From CAYLHS01 sp964383535 (GTDB lineage Bacteria > Actinomycetota > Acidimicrobiia > Spongiisociales > UBA4744), in NCBI GenBank assembly GCA_964383535.1, contig CAYLHS010000039.1:1-19967 (forward strand): a DNA stretch of 19,967 bases, read 5' to 3'. The first letter of the stretch is position 1. Every line of letters starts with the position of its first letter. Shown here piece by piece: positions 6,506-13,386 of this stretch. The position numbers were made by a program, and so were the translations under genes. The notes below the pieces were generated by a model. That model saw only the letters and a program-made list of their open reading frames with translations. It was not told the DNA's origin and did not search any database.

Positions 6506-7884
6506 CATCCTTCCTCGAACGTGCCCGTGCCGACATCGGGACGGCCCCGATCACGGCGGTCCAGTCCGGCGCGCGTCGCTTCCAGACACACCGAGAGCAG
6601 GCCGTGGCCGAGTACGCGCCGATGGACGACATGCGGGACCGAGCGCGTGCGATACGGCTCCACACACTCGCCAATCTCGACCGATATCTCGACCAGTTCG
6701 CGGACGCCGTCGCCACCAACGGTGGCCATGTCTACTTCGCCGCCGACGCGACCGAGGCGAACGACTACATCGCTCGTATCGCGACAGAACGAGGCGTTCA
6801 CCGCATCGTCAAGGCAAAGTCGATGCTCACCGAAGAGATCCACCTCAACGACGCGCTGGAACGGCTCGGAATCGAAGTGGTTGAAACCGACCTTGGCGAG
6901 CTGATCGTGCAGCTCTCCAACGATCGGCCGTCACACATCATCGCGCCTGTGCTCCACAAGACACGGTTTGAGATCGGGGAGCTGTTCCGCGACCGGATGG
7001 ATGTCCCCTATACCGACGAACCCGAAGCGCTCAATGCCATCGCGAGGGAGTACCTCCGGCACCGCTTCCTGACAGCCGACATGGGTATCAGCGGAGTCAA
7101 CGTCGCTGTTGCGTCGACCGGATCCATCTGCCTGGTCACGAACGAGGGGAACGGTCGACTCTCCACCACTGCGCCACGCATCCACGTCGCCGTCATGGGC
7201 ATGGAACGGATCGTGCCTTCGGTCGGTGATCTCGGGGTCATTCTGGAAGTCCTCGCACGAAGCGCAACAGGCCAGAAGCTCAGCTCCTACACGAACATCC
7301 TGACGGGACCGAGGCGTCCAGGTGAACCTGACGGACCCGACGAGCTCCATGTGGTGATCGTCGACAACGGCCGCTCCAACGTGCTCTCCGGCACCACCGC
7401 CGAGATTCTCGCATGCATCCGCTGCGGAGCCTGCCTCAACGCGTGCCCCGTCTACAAGGTCGTGGGAGGCCATGCCTACGGCACAACCTATCAAGGGCCG
7501 GTCGGAGCGGCGCTCACTCCGTCACTCTTCGACCTCGAGGAGTGGGCCGATCTGCCGTACGCTTCGACGCTGTGTGGGGCATGCCTGGAGGTCTGCCCGG
7601 TCCGCATCGACATTCCACGCCTGCTGCTGGAGCAGCGGCGGCGCGCGGTCGACGCGAAGGTTGGCCCCATGTGGATGAAGCGTCCGCTTCGGCTCTACGC
7701 ATCCATTGCCACGCACCCTCGCCGTTTTCGTCTCTTTCTCTCACTCGGCGGTCTGTTCGGACGCCTCGTTCGATCGGGCTGGATCAAGAGGCTCCCGTGG
7801 CGTGGCGCGGCCTGGACCGATGCCCGCGACCTCATGGCGCCCCGCAGGAGCTTCCATGCGAGATGGACGCGCCGTGGATCGTGA
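6502..7884 (+). CDS. lutB: LutB, lactate utilisation LUD/ferredoxin subunit
   Basis: A 460-aa protein starting at the ATG overlapping the lutA stop. It has the LUD domain in the N-terminal two thirds (TNGGHVYFAADATEAN, KAKSMLTEEIHLNDALE, GISGVNVAVASTGSICLVTN, ILEVLARSATGQKLSSYTN). Two 4Fe-4S motifs follow: C305-x2-C308-x2-C311-x3-C315-P and C358-x2-C361-x3-C365-P. The C-terminal basic/hydrophobic tail is usual for LutB. The protein passes electrons within the LutABC L-lactate oxidation complex. The end of the gene overlaps lutC by 29 nt. Confidence 0.93.
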   Translation: MTSFLERARADIGTAPITAVQSGARRFQTHREQAVAEYAPMDDMRDRARAIRLHTLANLDRYLDQFADAVATNGGHVYFAADATEANDYIARIATERGVHRIVKAKSMLTEEIHLNDALERLGIEVVETDLGELIVQLSNDRPSHIIAPVLHKTRFEIGELFRDRMDVPYTDEPEALNAIAREYLRHRFLTADMGISGVNVAVASTGSICLVTNEGNGRLSTTAPRIHVAVMGMERIVPSVGDLGVILEVLARSATGQKLSSYTNILTGPRRPGEPDGPDELHVVIVDNGRSNVLSGTTAEILACIRCGACLNACPVYKVVGGHAYGTTYQGPVGAALTPSLFDLEEWADLPYASTLCGACLEVCPVRIDIPRLLLEQRRRAVDAKVGPMWMKRPLRLYASIATHPRRFRLFLSLGGLFGRLVRSGWIKRLPWRGAAWTDARDLMAPRRSFHARWTRRGS

Positions 7885-8536
7885 CGCCTTCCTCCTTCGA
7901 GCGGCAGTCGGGACCTTCGCCGAGGCTCCCACCGCCGACCCGGGTCCGCTGGTTCCCGAAGGACCAACCGGTGATCTTCTCAAACGATTCTGTGACGAGT
8001 TGACCGCAGCAGCAGGCACACCACATCCAGTCCACACCGTGGACGAGGCACTCGAAGTCGTCCTCGATCTGATGCAAGGGCACCGCACATTCATGGCCCG
8101 AGGGAACCTGCCCGTCCCGGGCCTTGCCGGACGCCTGATCCACGACGGCTACCACATCGTCAACTCCGACGTGCCAACCGATCCCGCCGAACGCCGACGC
8201 CACCAACTCGAGTATGAGTCGCTCGAAGTAGGGATCACCGGCGTCGACGGGCTTCTCGCAGAGTCGGGCTCGATCGTGGTGACGTCGGGCAGGGAGGCTC
8301 CGAGGATGGCGTCGCTGATACCTGAAACACACATCGCCCTCGCGACGACCGATCAGATGTACCGGTCACTCAGCCACTTCCTGTTCGAACGACCAGACAC
8401 GGTCACGAACGGCTCGAACATGGTGGTGATCACCGGACCGAGCCGGACGGGAGACATCGAACAGACGATCACGCTCGGGGTGCACGGCCCGAGGACGCTG
8501 CACGTCGTGCTGCTGCCTCCTCGTAGCCCGCGCTGA
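7856..8536 (+). CDS. lutC: LutC, lactate utilisation LUD-domain subunit
   Basis: A 226-aa LUD-domain protein. The ATG at 7856 was chosen because CAGGAG sits 6 nt before it and the protein then has normal LutC length; it starts inside the lutB 3' end. Motifs: GITGVDGLLAESGSIVVTSG, ASLIPETHIALATTDQ, and the closing VVITGPSRTGDIEQTITLG followed by HGPRTLHVVLL, diagnostic of LutC/YkgG. It is the third component of LutABC. The in-frame GTG at 7871 is an alternative start without a better ribosome site. Confidence 0.92.
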   Translation: MRDGRAVDRDAFLLRAAVGTFAEAPTADPGPLVPEGPTGDLLKRFCDELTAAAGTPHPVHTVDEALEVVLDLMQGHRTFMARGNLPVPGLAGRLIHDGYHIVNSDVPTDPAERRRHQLEYESLEVGITGVDGLLAESGSIVVTSGREAPRMASLIPETHIALATTDQMYRSLSHFLFERPDTVTNGSNMVVITGPSRTGDIEQTITLGVHGPRTLHVVLLPPRSPR

Positions 8537-8549
8537 GAAAGGAACAGCC

Positions 8550-8975
8550 GTGTCGGACCTGATCGCACACGCGTCCAACACGATCAACGCCCCGATAGAC
8601 GAAGTCTGGGATGCGCTCGTCAATCCGACCGCCATCAGGGAATACATGTTCGGCGCCGATGCAATCTCCGGCTGGCACGAGGGAAGCTCCATCACGTGGA
8701 AAGGAACGTGGCAGGGCGCAACCTATGAGGACAGGGGCGTGATCCTCCGACTCCAACCCGGCCGACTCCTCGAATACACGCACTTCAGTCCCCTCTCGGG
8801 CCTCCCCGACCGGCCGGAGAACTACCACACGGTGACGATCGAACTCCGTGGCGAGGGGTCCCACACGCTGGTCTCCCTTGCACAAGACAACAACCCGACA
8901 CGAGAGGCACGGGCACACTCCGAAGAGAACTGGGGGATGATGCTCGCCGGCTTGAAAACGTTCGTCGAAACGTAG
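8550..8975 (+). CDS. SRPBCC (START/Bet v1-like, AHSA1 type) domain protein
   Basis: A 141-aa protein with GTG start at 8550 preceded by AAAGGA. The N-terminus ASNTINAPIDEVWDALVNPT, then WHEGSSITWKGTW, GRLLEYTHFSPLSG, HTVTIELRGEG and the C-terminal helix SEENWGMMLAGLKTFVE define the SRPBCC hydrophobic-ligand fold, AHSA1/polyketide-cyclase-like subgroup. It lies 13 nt after lutC on the same strand and is probably the last gene of that operon. Ligand and role are unknown; it is not a known Lut component. Confidence 0.85.
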   Translation: MSDLIAHASNTINAPIDEVWDALVNPTAIREYMFGADAISGWHEGSSITWKGTWQGATYEDRGVILRLQPGRLLEYTHFSPLSGLPDRPENYHTVTIELRGEGSHTLVSLAQDNNPTREARAHSEENWGMMLAGLKTFVET

Positions 8976-9036
8976 ATACCGGGCACCTTCGGACACGGCC
9001 GGACCGGCCTCCAATCCTGTCTGCGTTCGATCTGCT

Positions 9037-10698
9037 TCAGTGCTTGGAGGCGACCCAATCTCGCACGAGACGTCCGAGGATCGGCAGTGTGACCATTCCG
9101 GAGTCCAGAATCGTGTCGTGGAATCCCTTGATATCGAACGCCGGGCCGAGCGCTGTCTCGGCCTCCGCCCGGAGTCTCTGGATCTCGAGACGACCGATCA
9201 TGTAGGCAAGGGCCTGACCCGGCATGCCGATGTACCGGTCGACTTCGTTGGAGATCGTCCCGACACTCATCGGCGAGTTGTCGGCCATGAACTGAATCGC
9301 CTTGCTTCGACTCCACCCCTTGGCATGGATGCCCGTGTCGACGACCAATCGGCCTGCTCGCATCGAGTCGGCCGACAGCATCCCAATCCGTTCGAGCTGG
9401 CCGGAATACAACCCCATCTCGTCTGCGAGCCGTTCCGTGTAGAGGCCCCAGCCTTCCGCGTACGACGTGACCATCGCATGCTTGCGGAACTCCGGCACGT
9501 CATCGAGCTCCTGCGCGATCGCGAGCTGGAGGTGATGTCCAGGAATCCCTTCGTGGTAGGCGATGGCCTCCAACTCGAAGCGGCCCCAATCGGCCGGATC
9601 GGATGTGTTGACGAAGAACGTGCCGGGCCGTGATCCGTCGGTGGCCGGCGGAAAATAGAAGGCGGTCGGGCCTGAAGGCGTCTCACCGACGAGGCAATCC
9701 GCCCTGGGGAGTCGGCCGAACCAGTCCCCCATCGCCGCCTTGGCCTTGGCGAGCGCGACTTCGGCTGCCCGGCGCACGTCGGGTCCGCTGGTGAAGTGCA
9801 GATCGGGATCTTCGCGAAGCCTCGTGTAGATCTCGGTCAGATCGTCGGTTCCGAGCACTTCCATGCCAAGCGACCGGTACTCGCCTTCGAGCCGCTCGAT
9901 CTGCGCCAGACCGATCTCATGGATCTCATCGGCGGTCATCTCCAGCGTTGTGTACTGGAAGATCGCCTTCTCGTACAGATCATCACCGCCCGGCACCCAC
10001 GTCACACCGCTGCGCTCTTCCGGCCGGGCAGCGGGCAGCACGTCGTTGGCGATCGTATCCCGGTACCGCTGCATGGCGGGCCGAATTGAGCTCTCGACCT
10101 CGGCTGCAAGACGAGATTTCCATGCCTCGGCCTGGGCAGCATCGAAGGTGGCGGGAACCCGCGCCCTCAAGAACGGATCTGCATCGATGGGTGCCGCGAG
10201 CAGCGCATCGAGCTGCTCGACCGTCTTTTGCGTCGTCAGCGCGGGAGGGGTCCGTCCATTCGCCAGCCCTTCTTCGAGCCGCCCGGCAGCCTCGTCGAAC
10301 ATACGTCCGAACCCTCGGTACTTCTCGACGAGCGCGTCGGCTTGCTCAGATGTCTCGATCGGAAGCTGTGGGATGGCCACAGGAATCATCGCTTGGAACC
10401 CCATGGCGTGGTTCACCGCGAACTCGGCCGCTCGGGTTTCGAGTGCATCGGCTGCCGTGGATGCCTCGTGGATCATCACATCCCGCGTGATCTGATCTTC
10501 GGAATCGAGGTCCTTGAAGGCGCGAGCTTGTGCTGAGAACTCGCGCAGCCGTGCGATCTGAGCGTCCTCCGCCTCCCTGGACACCTCCTCGACCTTGGTG
10601 TCGAACCGGTGGTCGCCGAGCATCAACGCCCCGGTCGGGTTGACCTCCATCTGATAGTCCCAATACTCGTCGGCGAGAGTGCGCAGATGTTCGTTCAC
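9037..10698 (-). CDS. DUF885 family protein (putative metallopeptidase)
   Basis: A 553-aa protein. The GTG at 10698 was preferred because AAAGGAG lies 6-7 nt upstream and the family N-terminus (LADEYWDYQMEVNPTGALML) starts just after it. An in-frame ATG at 10755 would add 19 residues but has only a weak ribosome site. Key segments: EVNPTGALMLGDHRFD near the start, FYFPPATDGSRPGTFFVNTS, and the AYHEGIPGHHLQ block with H382-E383 and H388/H389. The following SYAEGWGLYTERLADEMG and MPGQALAYMIGR are likewise family-typical. DUF885 proteins have an M32-like fold and are presumed zinc peptidases. No signal peptide is visible in either start version. Divergent from the TetR gene and probably under it. 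Confidence 0.88.
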   Translation of the reverse strand: MNEHLRTLADEYWDYQMEVNPTGALMLGDHRFDTKVEEVSREAEDAQIARLREFSAQARAFKDLDSEDQITRDVMIHEASTAADALETRAAEFAVNHAMGFQAMIPVAIPQLPIETSEQADALVEKYRGFGRMFDEAAGRLEEGLANGRTPPALTTQKTVEQLDALLAAPIDADPFLRARVPATFDAAQAEAWKSRLAAEVESSIRPAMQRYRDTIANDVLPAARPEERSGVTWVPGGDDLYEKAIFQYTTLEMTADEIHEIGLAQIERLEGEYRSLGMEVLGTDDLTEIYTRLREDPDLHFTSGPDVRRAAEVALAKAKAAMGDWFGRLPRADCLVGETPSGPTAFYFPPATDGSRPGTFFVNTSDPADWGRFELEAIAYHEGIPGHHLQLAIAQELDDVPEFRKHAMVTSYAEGWGLYTERLADEMGLYSGQLERIGMLSADSMRAGRLVVDTGIHAKGWSRSKAIQFMADNSPMSVGTISNEVDRYIGMPGQALAYMIGRLEIQRLRAEAETALGPAFDIKGFHDTILDSGMVTLPILGRLVRDWVASKH

Positions 10699-10790
10699 GG
10701 AAGACTCCTTTCGACCGAGCAGGCTAGGTGAGTCGGGAGACTCAGTCTCAGTCATGAATCTTCAGTCGTGAGCCCCACGGAGACGCTTCG

Positions 10791-10833
10791 ATAATATGAC
10801 TGGACACCCATATAATGAACAGTGAGTCATATT
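10791..10833. promoter_or_regulatory. TetR/DUF885 divergent promoter with 9-bp inverted repeat
   Basis: AATATGACT (10793-10801) and AGTCATATT (10825-10833) are perfect complements 23 nt apart. Between them lies a perfect TATAAT (10811-10816), a plus-strand -10 box for the TetR gene; its -35 is weak. On the minus strand TTCATT (10814-10819) and TATTAT (10791-10796) at 17 nt form a possible promoter for the DUF885 gene, with its -10 overlapping the left arm. A TetR dimer or pair of dimers here would control both directions. Confidence 0.6.
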
Positions 10834-10844
10834 CGGAGGTGGTA

Positions 10845-11465
10845 GTGGCTCGGCTGTCGAAAGAGATGCAGGGGATCGTCCGAGCGCGACTGATCCAGAC
10901 CGCAGCCGTGCACTTCGGATCGGCCGGCTTCGCCCAGGCGAGAATCGACGCCATCTCACAGGATGCCGGCCTTGCGAAGGGGACGGTCTACAACTACTTC
11001 GAGAGCAAGCAGGAGCTCTTCGGTGTGGTCGTTGAAGAGGGAGCCCGCCGCGCCGCGGCACGATTCGGCGAGTTCGACACTGGCGGTTCGGTGCGCAAGC
11101 GACTCCTCGCCGTTGCGGAAGCAGATGTGTCGGTCCTTCGCGAGAGCGAAGCGTTCGTCAAGGTCCTGGTTCGCGAGGCGATGAGCTTCCATCCGGACAC
11201 CTATCCGATCATCCAGGCCCGCCTGGCCCCCTACGTGATCGCAGTGGCCGGCCTCCTCCGGGACGGCATCGGTCAGGGGGAGATCCGGGATGACACACCT
11301 GTCGAACAACTGGCGCTGCTCTTCGTCGGAACACTGTCGTTGCTCTATGTCCAGCACTGGGGATCGGACGGAGCGTGGCCCACACTCGACGAGATCCCGG
11401 AACTCGCTGTGACGTCCTTCCTCGACGGCGCCGCTTCCCGCCGGCAGTACGAGGAGAAGCCATGA
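10845..11465 (+). CDS. TetR family transcriptional regulator
   Basis: A 206-aa protein. The GTG at 10845 was chosen because GGAGG precedes it by 5 nt; the in-frame ATG at 10815 overlaps the -10 box and is unlikely. N-terminal HTH: RARLIQTAAVHFGSAGFAQA followed by IDAISQDAGLAKGTVYNYFE (about residues 34-53) and SKQELF, the standard TetR signature. The C-terminal ligand domain has REAMSFHPDTYPIIQARLAP and LFVGTLSLLYVQHWG. The stop overlaps the start of a 44-codon ORF (ATGA). It heads the strand-consistent run into cpaM and the HgcAB-like gene, so it probably regulates that operon as well as itself. Ligand unknown. Confidence 0.92.
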   Translation: MARLSKEMQGIVRARLIQTAAVHFGSAGFAQARIDAISQDAGLAKGTVYNYFESKQELFGVVVEEGARRAAARFGEFDTGGSVRKRLLAVAEADVSVLRESEAFVKVLVREAMSFHPDTYPIIQARLAPYVIAVAGLLRDGIGQGEIRDDTPVEQLALLFVGTLSLLYVQHWGSDGAWPTLDEIPELAVTSFLDGAASRRQYEEKP

Positions 11466-11596
11466 ACCATTCCGCCGCTTCCCGTGAATGTGCCGCCTGT
11501 CGCTCGATTGAGTATTCGGGCGATCAGATTCAGGACCGTGCGAACGCTCGCACCCCGGGCATCGACGAACCACGACCGGAGGAGGCAGCCCGATGA
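11462..11596 (+). CDS. Small 44-aa ORF between the TetR gene and cpaM
   Basis: The ATG overlaps the TetR stop (ATGA) and has GAGGAG 6 nt upstream. The peptide is hydrophilic, with one C-x2-C pair (SRECAACRSIEYSG) and an acidic/basic tail ending EEAAR. I do not recognise a family. The ribosome site and the same 4-nt overlap at both ends argue that it is translated. It may be a small metal-binding or structural peptide, or only a device that keeps ribosomes running through the operon. Confidence 0.45.
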   Translation: MNHSAASRECAACRSIEYSGDQIQDRANARTPGIDEPRPEEAAR

Positions 11597-11643
11597 CAGA
11601 CATGCGAGCCATACCGATTGGGAGAGGAGCCCGAACCCCATGA
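11593..11643 (+). CDS. Possible 16-aa coupling peptide upstream of cpaM
   Basis: ATG at 11593 overlaps the previous stop and follows GGAGGAGG at 7 nt; the stop at 11641-11643 overlaps the cpaM ATG. The peptide MTDMRAIPIGRGARTP has no recognisable domain. The strong ribosome site and double overlap suggest a short translated ORF that feeds ribosomes into cpaM, but it could be incidental. Confidence 0.3.
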   Translation: MTDMRAIPIGRGARTP

Positions 11644-12278
11644 CCTACGCGTTCATGAGGCGTCTCGAGTCGACTCCCTCCCGGTATGACCGGGGGATCG
11701 AGATGCTGAGCGGCGGCCGCATCTCGTCGGTGTACCGGCGAATCGCAGAACTGGCTGCGTTTCAGGACGCCAAGGTACTCGACGTCGGATGCGGCACCGG
11801 CGGGGTTTCGATCGCCTGTGCCGAGCGGGGGGCAGAGGTGACCGGCATCGATCGGGATGCGGGGATGCTGGAGATCGCAGCCTCCAAGTCCACCGCGGTC
11901 CACTGGATCGAGGGGGACGCAACCGAGATCGAAGATCACTTCGACCCCGAGTCACTCGACGCCGTCGTCTCCTGTCTCGCATTCAGTGAGATGTCCTCGG
12001 ATGTCCAGAGGTATGTGCTGTCGACAGCCTTTGTCCGCCTACGCCCAGGGGGGATCCTGGTGATCGCAGACGAGGTCGAACCGGATCAGGCTGGAAGGCG
12101 TCTGCTCTACCGAGCTCGGCGAGCACCGGTGATTGCCGCCACATGGCTGCTCACCCAAACCGGAACACGACCCGTGCGAGACCTCGCGCCGTCGATCCAG
12201 GGCGCTGGGTTCACCAATATCGAGACCGAGCGCCCGTGGCCCTCGTTCCTGATCGGCACGGGAAGGAAGCCGTCATGA
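11640..12278 (+). CDS. cpaM: Corrinoid protein-associated SAM methyltransferase CpaM
   Basis: A 212-aa class I methyltransferase. It starts at the ATG overlapping the 16-aa ORF stop, where the family N-terminus begins: MTYAFMRRLESTPSRYDRGI. The block L-E-x-x-P-x-R-Y-D-R-G-I and the later LLTQTGTRPVRDLAPSIQGA are, as I recall them, the hallmarks of CpaM proteins found next to corrinoid proteins. SAM site: VLDVGCGTG (46-54), TGID with Asp71, EGDATEI (91-97), LRPGGILVIAD (134-144). The substrate is not established. It is coupled by ATGA to the HgcAB-like gene, consistent with joint methyl-group chemistry. The frame stays open upstream to 11484, but those residues do not resemble the family. Confidence 0.85.
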   Translation: MTYAFMRRLESTPSRYDRGIEMLSGGRISSVYRRIAELAAFQDAKVLDVGCGTGGVSIACAERGAEVTGIDRDAGMLEIAASKSTAVHWIEGDATEIEDHFDPESLDAVVSCLAFSEMSSDVQRYVLSTAFVRLRPGGILVIADEVEPDQAGRRLLYRARRAPVIAATWLLTQTGTRPVRDLAPSIQGAGFTNIETERPWPSFLIGTGRKPS

Positions 12279-13366
12279 CCTCTCTCTTCGATCTCGCCCT
12301 TCGCACGCTGCCACACCGAGCTCCCACCGGCCTCGTGCCGATCGGTGATCCGGATCGGTCGTCGCCGGTGCTGGTGACCGGCAACTACACGGAGACCGTT
12401 CGCCGCGTCACGAGAGCGCTGGCAGGACGAGATGCCTGGCTGCTCGTTGCCGACAGCAGGGGCGTCAACGTGTGGTGCGCTTCCGGGGGCGGACACCTGA
12501 CCCACCACGATGTGATCTCTGCGATTCGCACCTCAGGGGTGCAGAATCGAGTTGATCACCGCCACCTGGTCCTCCCGCAGCTTTCTGCAACAGGGGTTGA
12601 ACGAAGCCAGATCGAGGAAGCGACCGGATGGACGGCCGCGTGGGGACCTGCCTCTGCCGATGACATCCCCTCGTTTCTGGACCGCGGCGGACACACGGCC
12701 AGGAGTGAACGCTCGGTTCAGTTTCCGCTTCAGGATCGCTTGGAGATGGCAGCGATGTGGATCGGTCCCCTCGTGCCGATCCTGTGGCTGGTGTTGTGGC
12801 CGGTCACAGGAGCCGGTCCTGCTGCGATCGACGCCGGGGTGGTCGCGCTCATCGTTCTTGCCTTGTACGCGCTGTTCCCGTGGTTGCCGCTCGAGACACT
12901 GCGCGGATTGCTGGTCTACGGAATTCTCGCTGCGGCAGGGTTCGGCGTCGGCACAGGGATGCTCGCACTGGCCGGCCTCATGGAGCCGTCGACAGTCGTA
13001 TGGCTCGGGGTGACCTGTGTGGTAGGAACGGCGATCGCGTCGATCGATGTCGCGGGTTCAACACCGGTGCTGGCCAGTTCCGTCAACCCGAGTGACTTCG
13101 AGGTGGAACTCATCTCCGACCGGTGCACCGGCACTGCCGAGTGTGTGCTGGTGTGCCCGAGGGAAGTGCTTGTCATGGACGGGCACGCACACAAGGTTCG
13201 GATCGCCAAACCCGGCAACTGCATCCTGTGCGCTGCGTGCATCGTCCAGTGCCCTACCGACGCGCTGCGATTTCGCTTCGACGACGGCTCGGTGGTGGAG
13301 CCGGACGTCATCCGACATACCCGCATGAATCTCTTGGGGAAACGGAAGACGGTCTCGACGCTGTAG
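12275..13366 (+). CDS. HgcAB-like fusion: membrane corrinoid protein with C-terminal two-cluster ferredoxin
   Basis: A 363-aa fusion starting at the ATG overlapping the cpaM stop. Residues 1-157 match HgcA's corrinoid domain: GLVPIGDPDRSSPVLVTGNY, DAWLLVADSRGVNVWCASGG with the cap-helix Cys68 that would bind cobalt, then VDHRHLVLPQLSATGV and WGPASADDIPSFL. About four membrane spans follow (161-178, 184-203, 209-233, 238-257), and then the HgcA-type GSTP turn (261-264). Residues 280-340 are a ferredoxin like HgcB: C284-x5-C290-x3-C294-P, where Thr287 replaces one cysteine, and a complete C316-x2-C319-x2-C322-x3-C326-P. In mercury methylators HgcA and HgcB are normally separate and the motif reads N-V/I-WCA-A/G-GK; here it reads SGGG. 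Hence it is probably a relative with another methyl or corrinoid role rather than a proven mercury methylator. Confidence 0.88.
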   Translation: MTSLFDLALRTLPHRAPTGLVPIGDPDRSSPVLVTGNYTETVRRVTRALAGRDAWLLVADSRGVNVWCASGGGHLTHHDVISAIRTSGVQNRVDHRHLVLPQLSATGVERSQIEEATGWTAAWGPASADDIPSFLDRGGHTARSERSVQFPLQDRLEMAAMWIGPLVPILWLVLWPVTGAGPAAIDAGVVALIVLALYALFPWLPLETLRGLLVYGILAAAGFGVGTGMLALAGLMEPSTVVWLGVTCVVGTAIASIDVAGSTPVLASSVNPSDFEVELISDRCTGTAECVLVCPREVLVMDGHAHKVRIAKPGNCILCAACIVQCPTDALRFRFDDGSVVEPDVIRHTRMNLLGKRKTVSTL

Positions 13367-13386
13367 AGGCGGCCGTCGGCTGTTGG

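Noticed and set aside
8997..9009. Palindrome GGCCGGACCGGCC between the SRPBCC and DUF885 genes as a terminator
   Set aside because: Symmetric, but it leaves too small a loop for a long stem and has no T-run; in GC-rich DNA such short palindromes are common.
10699..10755. ATG at 10755 as the DUF885 start
   Set aside because: Only a weak ribosome site precedes it, the extra 19 residues are non-family, and the GTG at 10698 has AAAGGAG; kept as an alternative.
11484..11639. Longer N-terminus for CpaM starting at GTG 11484
   Set aside because: The added residues do not resemble the family, and the known CpaM N-terminus (MTY...LES-x-PSRYDRGI) begins exactly at 11640.
12275..13366. Calling the locus a genuine mercury-methylation hgcAB pair
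   Set aside because: The cap-helix motif deviates (SGGG for A/GGK), the genes are fused, one cluster cysteine is missing, and no supporting anaerobic methyl-supply genes are visible. Only the family relationship is supported.
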